Assembly: GCF_009827535.1 (NCBI RefSeq)
Contig: NZ_WTYN01000002.1
Span: 1-64,000 of the forward strand
Length of the DNA stretch: 64,000 nucleotides
Direction: 5' to 3'
DNA from: Qipengyuania oceanensis
Lineage (GTDB): Bacteria > Pseudomonadota > Alphaproteobacteria > Sphingomonadales > Sphingomonadaceae
The notes under the pieces were generated by a model, which ran no database searches, had not been told where the DNA came from, and was given only the letters and a program-made list of their open reading frames with translations. The stretch's first letter is position 1; the number at the start of each line of letters is the position of its first letter. The translations under genes and the position numbers were made by a program. Below are positions 18,841 through 29,117 of this stretch, piece after piece.

Positions 18841-19269
18841 TCAGACAAATGCGCCATGCGTGCGCAGCGCCCACTCCGCACGCAGCGGCGCGGCGGCCAG
18901 CGCCGGATCGAAGGCGAGCGCCGGGATCGCCACGTCGAGCAGGACCTCGTGCGAAACGGTTTCGGGAAACCGCGGCGCATCGGGGGTCAGCTTTAGCACC
19001 AGCGCGAGCGGTGCGGACGTCGTCGCGATCTCGACGATCCCGACATTTCGCACCTCGATCTTCCCGGCGATGTTCGGCGGCGGCGTCGCGAGCAGGCGGG
19101 TGCTTTCGCGAAGGAGGGAGATGCCATCGTCGCCGATCAGCACCGCACCGCGATCGATGAGGCCGAGGGCGAGGGTGCTCTTGCCACTTCCCGGTGGGCC
19201 GGACAGCATGATCGCGTGTCCGTCGACCGCGACGACGGTTACTCCGGCAATGCTCGTCTGCTCGTTCAC
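18841..19269 (-). CDS. hprK: HPr kinase/phosphorylase, short form
   Basis: A 142-residue protein made only of the catalytic C-terminal domain of HprK, as usual in alphaproteobacteria; the N-terminal domain of the Bacillus enzyme is missing. The P-loop is GPPGSGKS (residues 24-31), followed by LIGDDGISL. It should phosphorylate HPr on the Ser site. The GTG start overlaps the chvG stop in GTGA, so translation is coupled. It is followed after 86 bases by rapZ. Confidence 0.92.
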   Translation of the reverse strand: MNEQTSIAGVTVVAVDGHAIMLSGPPGSGKSTLALGLIDRGAVLIGDDGISLLRESTRLLATPPPNIAGKIEVRNVGIVEIATTSAPLALVLKLTPDAPRFPETVSHEVLLDVAIPALAFDPALAAAPLRAEWALRTHGAFV

Positions 19270-20825
19270 CGCGCGACCGGCAGTTCGAGCCGCAGGCAGG
19301 CGCCGCTTTTGCCATCGTCGCGGCCGTGGGCGGAAAGCGCCCCGTCGTGGGCCTCGGCGATCGTGCGGGCGATCGCGAGGCCAAGGCCACTGTGCTGCCC
19401 GAAATCCTCGTCTTCTGGGCGCACCGAGTGGAACCGTCGAAACACCTTCTCGCGCTCTTCCTCGGGGATCCCCGGCCCCTCGTCGCAGACCGTCAGCACG
19501 TACCAGTCGGCATCGCGCACGATCGACACGGTGACCGCGCCGCCGGGAGGGGAAAAGGAAACCGCATTGTCGAGCAGGTTCTCGATGACGCGTTCGAGCC
19601 GGGCGGGGACGCCGCCCACGATCGGCGGGCTTTCCGGGGGCTCGAAACGAATGGTCTGGCCGGCATTTTCCGCCCGGTCCTCGCGCGAGCCGAGAATGTT
19701 GACGACGAGCTTCGCCAAGTCGATCCGCTCGAAAACCGCGCGCGACATCTCGGCGTCGATCCGGCTCGCATCGGATATCTCGGTCACCAGCCGGTCGATG
19801 CGCCGTACGTCGTGGGTAGCGATGTCGGTCAGTTGCTTGCGCAGGTCGGGATCCTCGACCCGGCCAAGCGATTCCATGGCGCTGCGCAGCGAAGCGAGCG
19901 GGTTCTTGATTTCGTGCGCGACGTCGGCGGCGAAGCTTTCGACCGCGTCGATCCGGTGGCGCAGGGCATCCGTCATGTCGGACACCGCGCGCGCCAGCAG
20001 GCCGATCTCGTCGCGCCGTTCGGGCAGGCGAGGGACCTCGACCTGCCGGTCGCGCCCGAGCCGCACGCGGATCGCCGCCCTGGCCAACAGGCGCAGCGGC
20101 TGGGCGATCGTGCGCGCCATGTAGAGCGACAGCAGGACGGAAATCAGCATGGCCAGCCCGACCGCGCTGACCAGCGTGGTGCGGGCTTCGCGCACGCTGT
20201 CGCGGATGTCGGTAGCCTTGCGGGTAGTCAGAAGCGTCGCGCCGATCAGGCCGACCGGCGCGGCGGCATTGATGACCGGCGTTCCGTCGGGCGCATCGCG
20301 CAACTGGATCTGGCTGAGGTTCTCGTTGCGAGCCCGCTCGAGTTCGGGCCAGACATCTGCGCGCGTATCCTCCGGCTCGATGTAATCGGGGATCGGGTCG
20401 GCCCCGACCACAGTGTCGACCGCCTTGTCGAGCACGCGGGCGACGTCTTCGCGCCATGGCTTGTCGCCCGAATCGTCGAACGTGAAAGCCGGCTGGTCGA
20501 GGACGAAACTGTCGGCCCATAGCAAGCCCTCGGCATCGAACATCCGCAGGCGCATCTGCTGTTCCTTGCCGATCTGTACCAGCAGCGCCTCCTGCCGCTC
20601 CCTCGACGCGCCTGCCAGCGCCTCGGCGGTGATCTGCGCCTCGATCCGCGCGAGCTTGTAGCGTTCGGAAAGGAGCTGCTTGCGATAGGTGTCGAGATAG
20701 AACGTGCCGCCGCCGAGCAGCAGCAGCGGCAGGACGTTGACGGCGAGAATCTTGGTCGTGAGCGAGAGGCTGGGCGACCAGCTGATCCGCTCCAGCCCGT
20801 CGCGCAGGCGGCTGGTTTCAGCCAT
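19266..20825 (-). CDS. chvG: Sensor histidine kinase ChvG
   Basis: A 519-residue membrane kinase. TM1 is at about residues 24-44, a periplasmic sensing domain at 45-210, TM2 at 216-236, then HAMP, HisKA with H304 in [18 protein letters not shown], and HATPase ([26 protein letters not shown]). The match and context fit ChvG/ExoS, which in rhizobia responds to acidity and envelope stress. ATG 20825 overlaps the end of chvI by 8 bases. Confidence 0.92.
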   Translation of the reverse strand: MAETSRLRDGLERISWSPSLSLTTKILAVNVLPLLLLGGGTFYLDTYRKQLLSERYKLARIEAQITAEALAGASRERQEALLVQIGKEQQMRLRMFDAEGLLWADSFVLDQPAFTFDDSGDKPWREDVARVLDKAVDTVVGADPIPDYIEPEDTRADVWPELERARNENLSQIQLRDAPDGTPVINAAAPVGLIGATLLTTRKATDIRDSVREARTTLVSAVGLAMLISVLLSLYMARTIAQPLRLLARAAIRVRLGRDRQVEVPRLPERRDEIGLLARAVSDMTDALRHRIDAVESFAADVAHEIKNPLASLRSAMESLGRVEDPDLRKQLTDIATHDVRRIDRLVTEISDASRIDAEMSRAVFERIDLAKLVVNILGSREDRAENAGQTIRFEPPESPPIVGGVPARLERVIENLLDNAVSFSPPGGAVTVSIVRDADWYVLTVCDEGPGIPEEEREKVFRRFHSVRPEDEDFGQHSGLGLAIARTIAEAHDGALSAHGRDDGKSGACLRLELPVAR

Positions 20826-21561
20826 CGTTGAAGCTGTAGCCGGCACCGTAGAGCGTCTCGATCGCCGAGAACTCGGGCGCAACGCTGCGGAACTTGCGCC
20901 GCATGCGCTTGATGTGACTGTCCACAGTACGATCGTCGACGAAGACATCGTCCGGGTAGGCCGCATCCATCAACTGGTTGCGGCTCTTGATGACACCGGG
21001 GCGGGTCGCGAGGGCTTCCAGGATCAGGAACTCGGTCACGGTCAGCGAAACGGTCTTGCCGTCCCATGTCACCCGGTGGCGGGCCGGGTCCATCACCAGC
21101 GGGCCGCGCACGATCTCCACGCTTGCGTCGCCCCCCTCGTCGCGGGCGGTACCCGGCACGTGGATGTCGCGGCGGCGCAGGATCGCACGGATGCGGGCGA
21201 GCAGCAGGCGCAGGCTGAACGGCTTGGAGATATAGTCGTCCGCGCCCATTTCGAGCCCGGCCTCCTCGTCCTGCTCGTCGTCCTTGCTGGTCAGGAAGAT
21301 CACCGGCAGGTCGGACCGTTCGCGCACGCGACGCAGCAATTCCGTCCCATCCATGCGCGGCATCTTGATGTCGAAGACGCCCAGGTCGGGCGGATTGTCG
21401 GTCAGCGCCTTCAGCGCCGTTTCGCCGTCGGAGTAAACCCGCGTGGCGAAACCCTCGGCCTGCAGGGCGATGGACACGGTCGTCAGGATGTTGCGATCGT
21501 CATCGACCAGCGCGATCACGGTTTCGGTCTTCTCCACCGGCGCTTCGTCGGCATTGGTCAT
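20818..21561 (-). CDS. chvI: Response regulator ChvI
   Basis: A 247-residue OmpR/PhoB-class regulator. The receiver has an acidic triad (ALVDDDRN) and phospho-acceptor D64 in [13 protein letters not shown], with K in YISKPFSL. The C-terminal winged helix has [14 protein letters not shown] and [10 protein letters not shown]. It is first gene of the leftward operon chvI-chvG-hprK-rapZ-EIIA-ptsH-RNA methyltransferase and diverges from pckA, a gene linked to ChvI control in rhizobia. Confidence 0.93.
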   Translation of the reverse strand: MTNADEAPVEKTETVIALVDDDRNILTTVSIALQAEGFATRVYSDGETALKALTDNPPDLGVFDIKMPRMDGTELLRRVRERSDLPVIFLTSKDDEQDEEAGLEMGADDYISKPFSLRLLLARIRAILRRRDIHVPGTARDEGGDASVEIVRGPLVMDPARHRVTWDGKTVSLTVTEFLILEALATRPGVIKSRNQLMDAAYPDDVFVDDRTVDSHIKRMRRKFRSVAPEFSAIETLYGAGYSFNDG

Positions 21562-21732
21562 CTGGCTTGGTCCATTTAGTAGGCTGCGCCCTGTGACCTA
21601 GCGCTTTGCCTGCGGTGAAACAACGCGGGCCGCGCCCGGCAACCTCGATTGTGCATAATCGTGGCTACCAAGGCCAGCATTCGCCCGGATTTCCATGGGA
21701 TTCGGCGATTGGGAACGTTAGCATCGCGCGGT

Positions 21733-21761
21733 TTGACGCTTGTGGCGAACAACAGTATTGC
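21733..21761 (+). promoter_or_regulatory. Candidate promoter of pckA
   Basis: TTGACG at 21733 and TATTGC at 21756 are separated by 17 bases, close to a sigma-70 pattern, within the 273-base chvI-pckA intergenic region about 75 bases before the pckA ATG. The prediction is by eye and no ChvI box could be defined. Confidence 0.35.
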
Positions 21762-21834
21762 AAGGTGCAAGGCTCGCGTGTCCGCTCGCTCGGCGACGCG
21801 GGGTTTTCTCACATCTCGGTCCTCAGGAGAGAGC

Positions 21835-23433
<1,599 letters not shown>

Positions 23434-23492
23434 ACCGATCGGACGGCTGGTCGGGCCCAGTGGGCGGACTGACCGCTGAAACAAGCTGACAG

Positions 23493-23519
23493 CCCCCGGC
23501 CGGGAAACCGGACCGGGGG
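23493..23519 (+). terminator. Terminator hairpin after pckA
   Basis: A strong GC stem (CCCCCGGCCGG, GAAA loop, CCGGACCGGGGG) about 60 bases after the pckA stop. Flanking AACAAGC and GCTTGTT extend the stem. The T-tract is weak. Confidence 0.7.
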
Positions 23520-23567
23520 TTCGCTTGTTCAGGGAGGGTAGGGCATTCCGCCCACCGGAGACCCGAT

Positions 23568-24134
23568 ATGAGCCTAACCCAAGCCCTTCAGCAGAACGGC
23601 ACGATCGCCAGCATGGCCGATGAACTCGGTATCGACCAGCAGACCGCCATGGCGGGCGCGCAGGCGGTGCTGCCCGCGCTGGTCGCAGGGATGGGGCGGC
23701 AGACGGCCCACGGGACGAACAATTTCGGCGGCCTTGCCGACATCCTGACCAGGTCGCTCGGCAGTCAGTCGGCACCTGCCGGCGGAGGCGGGCTGGGCGA
23801 CGCCCTTGGTGGCGGCCTCGGCGGTGTCCTGCTCGACGCCGTGCTCAAGAAGCAGCCTACCCCGACGCAGCCCGGCAACGACATTCTCGGCGAGATTTTC
23901 GGCAACAAGGATGTCAGCCGCGGTGTGGCCGAGGAGGCCGCCGGCTCGACCGGTATCGCGCCCGAACTCATCAAGAAAATGCTTCCGATCCTGGCGATGG
24001 CCGTGGTCGGCTACATGCTCAACCAGAAGCAGGGCGGGCAGACTGGCGGAGGCGGGCAGGATGCAGGAGGTCCGATCGGCGGCGCACTGGGCGGCATACT
24101 GGGACAGGTCGTCGGAGGAATGCTGCGCCGCTAG
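23568..24134 (+). CDS. DUF937 (YidB-like) protein
   Basis: A 188-residue protein without a signal peptide. The N-terminal half (LGIDQQTAMAGAQAVLPALVAGM) is a helical DUF937 repeat region. Glycine-rich linkers (GGGGLGDALGGGLGG and the C-terminal GGALGGILGQVVGG) alternate with a helical segment IKKMLPILAMAVVGYML. The E. coli relative YidB has no established enzymatic function. It is monocistronic, with terminators on both sides. Confidence 0.8.
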   Translation: MSLTQALQQNGTIASMADELGIDQQTAMAGAQAVLPALVAGMGRQTAHGTNNFGGLADILTRSLGSQSAPAGGGGLGDALGGGLGGVLLDAVLKKQPTPTQPGNDILGEIFGNKDVSRGVAEEAAGSTGIAPELIKKMLPILAMAVVGYMLNQKQGGQTGGGGQDAGGPIGGALGGILGQVVGGMLRR

Positions 24135-24152
24135 CGCACGCGCGAAAAAAAA

Positions 24153-24180
24153 GGGACCGATAGCTTGCGCTACCGGTCCC
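24153..24180. terminator. Bidirectional terminator between DUF937 and DUF3597 genes
   Basis: The stem GGGACCG-A-TAGC / GCTA-C-CGGTCCC has a TTGC loop and one mismatch. An eight-base A run precedes it on the plus strand, which becomes a T-tract for the minus-strand gene. It sits between two converging stops. Confidence 0.75.
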
Positions 24181-24204
24181 GATTCTTTCGCAAGGCTCGG
24201 ACTG

Positions 24205-24579
24205 TCAGTCGAGAAACTCGGCCGGGACCTTGCCGCCATTGCGCGAAAGATGCTGCATCGTCGTGCGGTGGAGCCAGACGTTGTCTTCGGCCGTGCCGGA
24301 ATAATCCTCGCGGCCCAGCTCGTGCGCGAGCGCTTTGCGGTTCTCATAGCTCGAATCGACGCCGATCAGCTTCATCAGGTCGACGATCGACGTGCGCCAG
24401 TTAAGCCGGTCCGCGCCGGGCATCGAATCGAGATTGTTCTCGACATCGACCACGTCCACCGCGTGTGCCTGGGCGGCCTGGGTCGGTGTCGGCTGCGGTG
24501 TCGGCGGCGGCATGACGCCGTCTTGCGGCTTGTCCTTCTTGCCGAAGATGGCGTCCTTGATCTTGCTGAAAATGCTCAT
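24205..24579 (-). CDS. DUF3597 family small protein
   Basis: A 124-residue protein beginning MSIFSKIKDAIFGKK, followed by a Pro/Thr/Gln-rich linker (PPPTPQPTPTQ) and a conserved C-terminal domain (LNWRTSIVDLMKLIGVDSS, LAHELGREDYSG, MQHLSRNGGKVPAEFLD). This C-terminal block is the DUF3597 domain, related to the LysM-neighbour domain of unknown function. No signal peptide. It has no operon partner. Confidence 0.82.
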   Translation of the reverse strand: MSIFSKIKDAIFGKKDKPQDGVMPPPTPQPTPTQAAQAHAVDVVDVENNLDSMPGADRLNWRTSIVDLMKLIGVDSSYENRKALAHELGREDYSGTAEDNVWLHRTTMQHLSRNGGKVPAEFLD

Positions 24580-24712
24580 GGGGCACTGCTCCTGAATTGC
24601 TCCGCCGGAGAAATGACTCCCGCTTCGCTTTATCAACGCAGCTTTGCCCCGCCGGTTTCGAGAATTTCGACCGGGCTTGCGCCACGCGGCGCGGGCGGCG
24701 AAAGGTGACCCG

Positions 24713-24946
24713 ATGGATACCGTCCTGTCAGTCGTGGTTCTCGGCGCCGTCCTGTTGCTCGGCGGCGCATTCGTGCTTTGGCGGAAGGGAGGGAGCACCA
24801 GGCAGGTATTCCTGATGATCCTGCTCGCGCTGATCATGCTCGCCAATGTGGCGATCTGGACGGTCCCCGATGCGAGCGGCGATGCGCCGCTCGACCGGGT
24901 GGAGGAGCAGCAACGGCAGGCCGCTACTCCGGCAGTACCCATTTGA
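24713..24946 (+). CDS. Small two-helix membrane protein
   Basis: A 77-residue hypothetical protein with two hydrophobic helices (VLSVVVLGAVLLLGGAFVLW and VFLMILLALIMLANVAIW) separated by a short basic loop, then a polar tail. ATG 24713 follows AAAGGTG. Its 3' end overlaps the convergent tonB-like gene by 23 bases. Family not recognised. Confidence 0.6.
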   Translation: MDTVLSVVVLGAVLLLGGAFVLWRKGGSTRQVFLMILLALIMLANVAIWTVPDASGDAPLDRVEEQQRQAATPAVPI

Positions 24947-25601
24947 CCGAGCTTTCGTAACGACCGGCCACCGGCTGGTTTTCGCCATTGCGCGCCGGAT
25001 CGAACTTGGCTCGCCGCTCGACATTACGACATGTGGCTTCGTCGAGCCGGGCCGACCCGCTCGATCGGGTGATGGTGCAGCTCTCGACCTTGCCATTCGC
25101 CGCGATCTGGAGCCGGAACCGCGCGGTTCCCTCGCTACCCTTGCGAATCTCGGCGGACGGGTAGTCGTCCGTCGTCACCCAGCGCGAAGGATCGTTGCGC
25201 GGACGCGCCGCGACCGGATCGAAGCTGGGCTTGGGAGCCACACTCGGGCCCGGCGTCGGCATCGGTACCGGGATCTTGGTGATGATGAAGTCGTCGACCG
25301 GCGGCAGGTCGGCAGGCTCCACCTTGAAATCGGCCGGCTTGTTGAAGTCCAGCGGAGGAGCGGGAACCTGCACGATCGGATCGACGGCCGAATCCTCGGG
25401 CTGCGGCGGGGGAGGCTCGTCGATCGGCGTGGGCGGATCGATCGGGATATCGATCACATCGGGATTCTGCTGGATGATACGATCCATGATCGCGCCGCCG
25501 AGCCCGGTTACCAGCAAATATCCGATGCCGGCATGGATCGCGATCACGGCGGCGATGGGCCCGGGGCGGGCGGCTCGGTTGAAGTTATCGGCATAGGCCA
25601 T
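24924..25601 (-). CDS. TonB-family energy transducer-like protein
   Basis: A 225-residue protein with one N-terminal membrane helix (PIAAVIAIHAGIGYLLVTGL), a Pro-rich periplasmic span (residues about 50-120) and a C-terminal TonB-type domain (SEGTARFRLQIAANGKVES, then ATCRNVERRAKFDPA). It would transmit proton-motive force to outer-membrane receptors, but no ExbB, ExbD or receptor gene is in the window. Two AT-rich palindromes lie upstream. Confidence 0.85.
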   Translation of the reverse strand: MAYADNFNRAARPGPIAAVIAIHAGIGYLLVTGLGGAIMDRIIQQNPDVIDIPIDPPTPIDEPPPPQPEDSAVDPIVQVPAPPLDFNKPADFKVEPADLPPVDDFIITKIPVPMPTPGPSVAPKPSFDPVAARPRNDPSRWVTTDDYPSAEIRKGSEGTARFRLQIAANGKVESCTITRSSGSARLDEATCRNVERRAKFDPARNGENQPVAGRYESSVKWVLPE

Positions 25602-25667
25602 GGCGGGTTCCTCTCGCTTGCTGGCGGGAACCGACCCCAGGGTGGATAGAGCCGGCCCCCAACCTTT

Positions 25668-25705
25668 ATGTTACAACATTACCTAAATGATATGAAGTTA
25701 CATAT
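25668..25705 (-). promoter_or_regulatory. AT-rich palindromes upstream of the TonB-family gene
   Basis: ATGTTACAACAT (25668-25679) and ATATGAAGTTACATAT (25690-25705) are near-palindromes sharing GTTACA, in the only AT-rich patch of this region, 67-104 bases before the TonB-family start. They could be a repressor site (Fur/Zur-like control is common for such genes) but they match no consensus I can state with confidence. Confidence 0.3.
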
Positions 25706-25852
25706 GTTTGCAAGGACTTTCGCGTTTCCCGATGCAACGGAACCTGAGGTCGGACGGAAATGGCCGGTCTGTCCCGCCCGGCGGGAGATCCCAGCTTAAC
25801 AGCTTATTTGCGTAGAGCACCCTGGCCGAAATGCGACCGCATGAACAGAAAA

Positions 25853-25875
25853 GGGCGGCCCATGCAGGACCGCCC
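25853..25875 (-). terminator. Terminator after the alpha/beta hydrolase gene
   Basis: On the minus strand the stem GGGCGGTCC-TGCAT-GGGCCGCCC is followed by TTTTCTGTT, about 28 bases after the stop at 25903. The region from 25602 to 25902 otherwise holds no gene. Confidence 0.85.
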
Positions 25876-25902
25876 GTTTGCTTTTTCATCGTGATGCCGG
25901 AA

Positions 25903-26559
25903 TTACTTGATCGGGCAATCCGGTGAGAGACGGAAATCGAGGTAGTTGTTCACCGAATCCATCAGCTCCTTCTGTTCGTTCTCGAAAAAGTGATTGGCGC
26001 GGGGAATTTCCTCGTGGTGGATCGTGATGTGCTTTTGCGTGCGCAGCTTGTCGACCAGCTTCTGCACGGCGCTCGGCTGGACGACCGTATCGGCCGCACC
26101 CTGAATGAAGATGCCGCTTGCGGGGCAGGGCGCGAGGAAACTGAAATCATACATGTTGGCCGGCGCGCCAATGGAGATGAAGCCGCGCACTTCGGGGCGG
26201 CGCATCAGCAATTGCATCCCGATCAGCGCTCCGAAGCTGACGCCGGCGACCCAGGTGGTCTGCGCTTCGGGATGGATCGACTGGACCCAGTCGAGCGCCG
26301 ATGCCGCATCCGACAGCTCGCCGATACCATTGTCGAAACTGCCCTGGCTGCGGCCGACGCCGCGAAAGTTAAAGCGAAGGGTCGCAAAACCGCGGTCGAC
26401 GAAGGTCTTGTAGAGCTCCTGCGTGATCCGTTCGTTCATCGTGCCGCCGCCTTGGGGATGCGGGTGCAGGATCATCGCCACGGGCGCGCGCGGACGCGGG
26501 CCGGGAGAGAAACGACCTTCGAGACGGCCTTCGGGGCCGGGAAAGATGACTGAGGGCAT
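25903..26559 (-). CDS. Alpha/beta hydrolase (dienelactone-hydrolase-like)
   Basis: A 218-residue cytoplasmic hydrolase. It has LHPHPQGGGTMNERI, the FNFRGVGRSQG oxyanion region, the nucleophile elbow GVSFGA, the acid region QGAADTVVQ and the catalytic His in RANHFFENEQ. This short form (COG2945-like) is widespread, often next to cysteine desulfurase genes in sphingomonads; the substrate is unknown. It diverges from the first desulfurase gene by 91 bases. Confidence 0.85.
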   Translation of the reverse strand: MPSVIFPGPEGRLEGRFSPGPRPRAPVAMILHPHPQGGGTMNERITQELYKTFVDRGFATLRFNFRGVGRSQGSFDNGIGELSDAASALDWVQSIHPEAQTTWVAGVSFGALIGMQLLMRRPEVRGFISIGAPANMYDFSFLAPCPASGIFIQGAADTVVQPSAVQKLVDKLRTQKHITIHHEEIPRANHFFENEQKELMDSVNNYLDFRLSPDCPIK

Positions 26560-26650
26560 GCAGGAACCTGTCAGATGATGTCGGGGCCGCGCGGTCCGGG
26601 TGGCGCGCGCGAAGTCGCGGGCTATATAGGGTTTCGCGCAAAAATCGCAA

Positions 26651-27706
26651 TTGTTTCACGCTTTCCCACGTCAGGCCCGTCCCATCCCCGAACGCATCTA
26701 TCTCGACCATGCCGCGACCAGCCCGCTTCGCCCCGAAGCACAGGCGGCGATGGAAAAGGGTATCGGGCTCTGGGCGAACCCCTCTTCGCCCCATGCCGAA
26801 GGGCGCCGGGCGAAGGCCGCGCTGGAGGATGCGCGCGACAGGGTAAAGCAGGCTCTGGCGTGGGATGGCGAGTTGATCTTCACTAGCGGTGCGAGCGAGG
26901 CGCTGTGGATTGCCCTCAACCGCGCAAAGGCCAGGCGGCGGATCGTCAGCGCGGTGGAGCACGACGCGGTGTTCCGCGCCGCGCCCGATGCCGAGGTGCT
27001 GCCGATCGAGAACGGTGAGGTCGTGCTGGATGCGGACCTCGGCGCAGCGGTCGTCGCGATCCAGCAGGTCAATCCGGAAACCGGAGCCATGTTTCACGAG
27101 ATGGGCGAAGTGCTCGCCCGCGTAACAAATGCCGGCGGGGTACTGCTTGTCGATTGCTCGCAAGGGGCCGGCAAGATCGAGCTTCCGGATTGCGACATGG
27201 CGGTGGTCAGCGCGCACAAATTCGGCGGACCCATCGGGATCGGCGCATTGCTGGTACGCGACTTCGCCCTGCTCGAACCTGTAGGCGGGCACGAGCGCGG
27301 CTACCGCGCCGGGACGGAAAACCTGCCCGCCGCACTGAGCATGGCTGCTGCGCTGGAAACAGGCGGCTTCGATGGCTGGCGATCGACGCGCGAACAACGG
27401 TCGGGCTTCATGGATCAGCTCGCAGGCGAGATGCTGGTGACGGGGCAGGTCCACAGCGACCATATCTTTGCGATCACCCACCAGTCGCTCAGCGCGCAGG
27501 CGCAATTGATCCGGCTCGATGCAATGGGCTTGGCCGTCTCGGCGGGCAGCGCGTGCTCTTCGGGCACGCTCAAGAAGAGCCGCGTGCTCGATGCATTCGG
27601 GATCGACGACGACACCGCCAGCCGCACGATCCGCGTCAGCATGGGCTGGAACACGACCGCCGCGGAACTCGATGCCTTCGCAAACGCTTGGAAGTCGCTC
27701 ACATGA
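26651..27706 (+). CDS. Cysteine desulfurase family protein, copy 1
   Basis: A 351-residue class-V aminotransferase-fold enzyme. It has IYLDHAATSPLRPEA, the PLP-stacking His in SAVEHDAVFR, the PLP-binding Lys in VVSAHKFGGPIG and the sulfur-carrying Cys in SAGSACSSGTLK. All catalytic residues are present, although the protein is shorter and more divergent than IscS. TTG 26651 is the probable start, with no clear ribosome site, so the N-terminus is uncertain. The stop overlaps the start of copy 2 in ATGA. Confidence 0.88.
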   Translation: MFHAFPRQARPIPERIYLDHAATSPLRPEAQAAMEKGIGLWANPSSPHAEGRRAKAALEDARDRVKQALAWDGELIFTSGASEALWIALNRAKARRRIVSAVEHDAVFRAAPDAEVLPIENGEVVLDADLGAAVVAIQQVNPETGAMFHEMGEVLARVTNAGGVLLVDCSQGAGKIELPDCDMAVVSAHKFGGPIGIGALLVRDFALLEPVGGHERGYRAGTENLPAALSMAAALETGGFDGWRSTREQRSGFMDQLAGEMLVTGQVHSDHIFAITHQSLSAQAQLIRLDAMGLAVSAGSACSSGTLKKSRVLDAFGIDDDTASRTIRVSMGWNTTAAELDAFANAWKSLT

Positions 27707-28785
27707 TCTATCTCGACTATCAGGCGACCACTCCGCTCGCTCCAGAAGCGCGCGACGAAATGCTGCGCTGGCTCGATGGGCCGGGCGGCTCGGGCTTCGG
27801 CAATCCGCACAGCGCGCATCGCATGGGCCGGCAGGCCGCGGCGGCGATCGAGGTCGCGCGCGACAGGGTGGCGGCGCTGTTCCCCGCAGGCGGCAAGGTC
27901 ATTTTCACCAGCGGCGCGACCGAAGCGATCAATCTCGCCATGAGAGGGACAGCGCAGCAGGCGGGCACCATCTCCGTCTCCGCGATCGAGCACGCAGCCG
28001 TGCTCGATACCGCGCGATCGCTCGGCAATTGCCACGAACTGAATGTCGCGAAGAACGGCCAGTGCAACACGAAGCAGGACTTGCCTGCCGACACGCGGCT
28101 GGTCGCGGTGATGCAGGTCAACAACGAGATCGGCACGATCCAGCCGACGGTGGATTGGCATCGCAAGGCCAAGCAGGCGAACGCGCTCTACCTGTGCGAC
28201 GCGGTGCAGGCTTACGGCAAGATGGACGTTACCGGCGCGGACATGATCGCCGTATCCGCGCACAAGCTGCACGGTCCCAAGGGGGTGGGTGCGCTGTGGA
28301 TCCGCAGCGGTCTCGATATCGACGAGGTGCAGACCGGGGGCGGGCAGGAGGAAGGCCTGCGTTCGGGCACGCTTAGCCCTGCATTGTGCGCCGGCTTCGG
28401 AATTGCTGCGAAGGAAGCGAAGGAACGGATGGAGCGCGATGCCGAGCATATCGATAAGCTCTGGACGAAGGCGCGCGACATCCTCGACAACTGGGTCGTC
28501 AACGGCAGCGAGAGCGCCCGGTGGCACGGGAATCTCAACCTGCGCAAGAACGGCCTCGACGTCGCAAGGCTGATGAGCGACTGCCGCGACGTGATGTTCT
28601 CCGCCGGCAGCGCCTGCGCCAGCGGATCGGGCCGTACCAGTCACGTGCTGAGAGCCGTCGGCCTGTCGGACAAGGCCGCTAAGAGCTCGATCAGGATCGG
28701 CTTCGGACGCTACACCACGATGGACGAGATCGAGAAGGGCTGCGGCAAGATCGCCGAGGCAGCGAAGGCACAGGGGCTGGGCTGA
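27703..28785 (+). CDS. Cysteine desulfurase family protein, copy 2
   Basis: A 360-residue IscS/NifS-like enzyme that should mobilise sulfur from cysteine for Fe-S clusters or thiolation. MIYLDYQATTPLAPEARDEM begins it. It has HSAHRMG, the His in SAIEHAAVLDT, the PLP Lys in VSAHKLHGPKG, and SAGSACASGSGR with the active Cys. Its ATG overlaps the stop of copy 1, and its stop overlaps the ferredoxin ATG in TGATG, so all three are translationally coupled. Confidence 0.92.
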   Translation: MIYLDYQATTPLAPEARDEMLRWLDGPGGSGFGNPHSAHRMGRQAAAAIEVARDRVAALFPAGGKVIFTSGATEAINLAMRGTAQQAGTISVSAIEHAAVLDTARSLGNCHELNVAKNGQCNTKQDLPADTRLVAVMQVNNEIGTIQPTVDWHRKAKQANALYLCDAVQAYGKMDVTGADMIAVSAHKLHGPKGVGALWIRSGLDIDEVQTGGGQEEGLRSGTLSPALCAGFGIAAKEAKERMERDAEHIDKLWTKARDILDNWVVNGSESARWHGNLNLRKNGLDVARLMSDCRDVMFSAGSACASGSGRTSHVLRAVGLSDKAAKSSIRIGFGRYTTMDEIEKGCGKIAEAAKAQGLG

Positions 28786-29117
28786 TGGTTCGCGTCACTT
28801 TCACGACACCGCGGGGCGAAACCGTGGAAGCCGAGGGCGCTGCGGGCGATAATCTGCTGCGCGTCGGCCAGGCGGCGGGGATGCCGCTGGAAGGCACCTG
28901 CGAAGGGCAGATGGCCTGTTCGACGTGCCATGTGATCGTCGACAAGGATTGGTTCGACCGGCTCGTACCGGCGAGCGATGAAGAAGAGGACATGCTCGAC
29001 CTTGCCGCCGGCGCTCGCGCGACGAGCCGGCTGTCGTGCCAGATCGAGCTGTCCGATGCTCTCGACGGGCTGGCAGTGACCATCCCCGCCGAGAGCAACG
29101 ACATGCGCCGGATCTAG
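28785..29117 (+). CDS. 2Fe-2S ferredoxin, adrenodoxin type
   Basis: A 110-residue electron carrier. The cluster ligands are C-E-G-Q-M-A-C-S-T-C (three Cys) and the fourth Cys in SRLSCQIEL. The intervening DEEEDMLDLA is the acidic partner-binding helix of the adrenodoxin/Isc-ferredoxin class. Coupling to two desulfurases suggests it supplies electrons for Fe-S cluster assembly. It overlaps the convergent DUF4349 gene by 4 bases. Confidence 0.94.
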   Translation: MVRVTFTTPRGETVEAEGAAGDNLLRVGQAAGMPLEGTCEGQMACSTCHVIVDKDWFDRLVPASDEEEDMLDLAAGARATSRLSCQIELSDALDGLAVTIPAESNDMRRI

